Part shown: one piece after another, positions 62,758-64,000 of the stretch | Position numbering within the stretch: the first letter of the stretch is position 1 | How the letters are laid out: every line of letters starts with the position of its first letter | Made by a program: the position numbers and the translations under genes | Origin: an uncultured Sphingopyxis sp. | Lineage (GTDB): Bacteria; Pseudomonadota; Alphaproteobacteria; Sphingomonadales; Sphingomonadaceae | NCBI GenBank assembly: GCA_936933955.1 | Contig: CAKZIN010000035.1 | Coordinates: 18,173 to 82,172, forward strand | Direction: 5' to 3' | Length of the DNA stretch: 64,000 nucleotides | The notes under the pieces: model-generated | The model's database searches: none | What the model was told of the DNA's origin: nothing | What the model saw: only the letters and a program-made list of their open reading frames with translations

Positions 62758-64000
62758 GGGTGCAGACTCCTGAGGATCGCTTCAAACGCGGGAAAGCTTG
62801 TGGCGACGTGCGCCATGTCGTCGATTGCCACCCCGCCCGTGCAGTGTAGCCCCGCAACCGCCAAGCTCATCGCGATACGGTGGTCGAGATGGGTCGCGAT
62901 CGGAGCCGTGCTGCCGGGAAGAAGCTCGCCGCCGCTGCCGTCGATGGTGAGGCCGTCCGCGCGCTCCTCGACCCGCGCGCCGATCTGGCGCAGCGCCGCG
63001 GCCATCGTCGCCAGCCGGTCGCTTTCCTTGACGCGCAGCTCCTCCAGCCCGCGGGTGACGGTGCGACCCTGCGCAAAGGCGGCGGCGACGAACAGCGCGG
63101 GAAATTCATCGATCATGCTCGGCGCGAGCGCAGGATCGACTTCGACCCCACGCAGCGGGGCGTGCGCCACGCGCAGGTCAGCGACGGGCTCGCCCCCCAC
63201 CTCACGCGGGTCGAGCTCGCTGATGTCCGCGCCCATCGCGCGCAGCACGGTGACGAGAACGCTGCGGGTGGGGTTCATCCCGACGTTGCGCAGCACCAGC
63301 TCGCTCCCCGGCACGATGCTCGCGGCGACGAGGAAGAAGGCGGCGCTGGAGGGGTCCCCCGGCACATCGATGTCGAGCGGGCGCAGCTCCGCCTCCCCGG
63401 TGACGCGGATGTGTCGCGCCACGCCCCGCTGCTCGACCTCGATCCGTGCGCCCGCGGCGGCGAGCATGCGCTCGCTGTGGTCGCGCGTGGGCGTGGTCTC
63501 GATCACCTCGCTGGTGCCGGCGGTGTTGAGCGCGGCGAGCAGCAGCGCCGACTTCACCTGCGCTGAGGCGACGGGCAGCGTGTAGCGGATCGGGACGGGC
63601 CGCACCGCGCCGCGCAGCGTCAGCGGCAGGCGATCACCGGGGGAAGCGAGGAACTCCGCGCCCATCGCCGACAGCGGCGCAATCACCCGCGCCATCGGGC
63701 GTCGCGACAGGCTTGCATCGCCGGTCAGCACCACCTGCAACGGATGCGTCGAGAGCAGCCCCATCAACAGCCGCGCCGACGTGCCGCTGTTGCCCATGTC
63801 GAGCGCACCCTGCGGCTGGAGCAGCCCGCCGACGCCGACGCCGTGGACCCGCCAGCGGCCGTCCGCGACCCGCTCGACCTCCGCCCCCATCGCGCGCAAC
63901 GCGGCGGCGGTGGCGAGCACGTCCTCCCCCTCCAGCAGCCCGCGTATCTCGCTCTGTCCTACAGCAAGCGCGGCGAGCATCAGCGCGCGGTGGCTGATCG
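62754..64000 (-). CDS. aroA: 3-phosphoshikimate 1-carboxyvinyltransferase, 5' end beyond window
   Basis: EPSP synthase of the shikimate pathway. The frame is open to the window end, where codons read ISHRALML, the usual start of the domain after the KS motif; about 25 N-terminal residues are outside. Conserved blocks: LDMGNSGTSARLLMGLLS, LSRRPMARVIAPLSAMGAEF, VPGDPSSAAFFLVAA, the ELRVKESDRL motif and LDHRIAMSLAVAGL. The AMGAEFLAS context and the NSGTSAR motif suggest the class II-like group, but the exact class was not tested. Last 4 bases overlap the membrane protein gene. Confidence 0.95.
   Translation of the reverse strand, partial: ISHRALMLAALAVGQSEIRGLLEGEDVLATAAALRAMGAEVERVADGRWRVHGVGVGGLLQPQGALDMGNSGTSARLLMGLLSTHPLQVVLTGDASLSRRPMARVIAPLSAMGAEFLASPGDRLPLTLRGAVRPVPIRYTLPVASAQVKSALLLAALNTAGTSEVIETTPTRDHSERMLAAAGARIEVEQRGVARHIRVTGEAELRPLDIDVPGDPSSAAFFLVAASIVPGSELVLRNVGMNPTRSVLVTVLRAMGADISELDPREVGGEPVADLRVAHAPLRGVEVDPALAPSMIDEFPALFVAAAFAQGRTVTRGLEELRVKESDRLATMAAALRQIGARVEERADGLTIDGSGGELLPGSTAPIATHLDHRIAMSLAVAGLHCTGGVAIDDMAHVATSFPAFEAILRSLHP

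Overview
The window is a GC-rich (roughly two thirds G+C by eye) bacterial chromosome segment with about 64 protein genes and two tRNA genes. Gene content points to an alphaproteobacterium of the Sphingomonadales, probably a Sphingomonas-like genus: a DUF3035/BamF-type lipoprotein next to lspA, an HdaA-like protein upstream of ppk1 and ppx, the TauE/SafE plus TIGR02186 pair, a DUF2066 protein divergent from purM, the aroA / small membrane protein / cmk / rpsA / ihfB order, and an RpoH-type promoter with the alphaproteobacterial spacing before dnaK. The assignment is inferred from content and order; no marker rRNA is present. No prophage, transposase, CRISPR array or plasmid gene was found, so this is mostly core chromosome.

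Layout: 1-5000, nhaA (3' end off the left edge) and an MCE lipid transport operon (STAS-MlaE permease, ATPase, MlaD protein, auxiliary lipoprotein). 5-9.7 kb, a PLP sulfur enzyme, then pgeF, GNAT, a MidA-like methyltransferase and lgt packed with overlaps. 9.7-12.7 kb, an acyl-CoA synthetase and a cyclopropane-fatty-acid-synthase-like methyltransferase. 12.7-24 kb, tRNA-Arg, an SDR, purC-purS-purQ, a lipocalin, ileS-lspA-bamF-like, and purE-purK-folA-ribF. 24-29.8 kb, a diguanylate cyclase, FKBP, ZntB/CorA, lysA, an LptM-like lipoprotein, argH and a TlpA-like thioredoxin. 29.9-34.6 kb, a translationally coupled run: TauE/SafE, TIGR02186, SBF-like transporter, TelA, XpaC-like. 34.7-46.2 kb, RNA helicase, rnd, an I78 inhibitor, ppx-ppk1-hdaA-DUF2066, purM-purN, a HExxH protein and PCuAC. 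46.3-49.6 kb, dnaK-dnaJ. 49.7-59.2 kb, a MaoC hydratase, an S-formylglutathione hydrolase with two PaaI thioesterases, envelope proteins, a sugar dehydrogenase, dnaN, a histidine phosphatase, DUF4112, a peptide-binding lipoprotein and tRNA-Leu. 59.3-64 kb, ihfB, rpsA, cmk, a small membrane protein and aroA (5' end off the right edge).

Seven de novo purine genes (purC, S, Q, E, K, M, N) lie in three separate clusters; purL, purF, purD, purB and purH are not here. Many neighbours overlap by 4 bases (ATGA, GTGA or TTGA), so translational coupling is the rule and several genes have GTG or TTG starts. The most unusual feature is ileS, which carries two different highly palindromic, REP-like DNA elements translated in frame, plus two patches of lower GC. 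Other points of interest are the divergent argH/tlpA pair whose start codons share one CATG, the TauE-to-XpaC membrane and stress cluster, an exact alphaproteobacterial RpoH promoter before dnaK, and a perfect GCGA-loop hairpin between dnaK and dnaJ that resembles the rpsA terminator. I did not find a clearly undescribed multi-gene defence or biosynthetic system.
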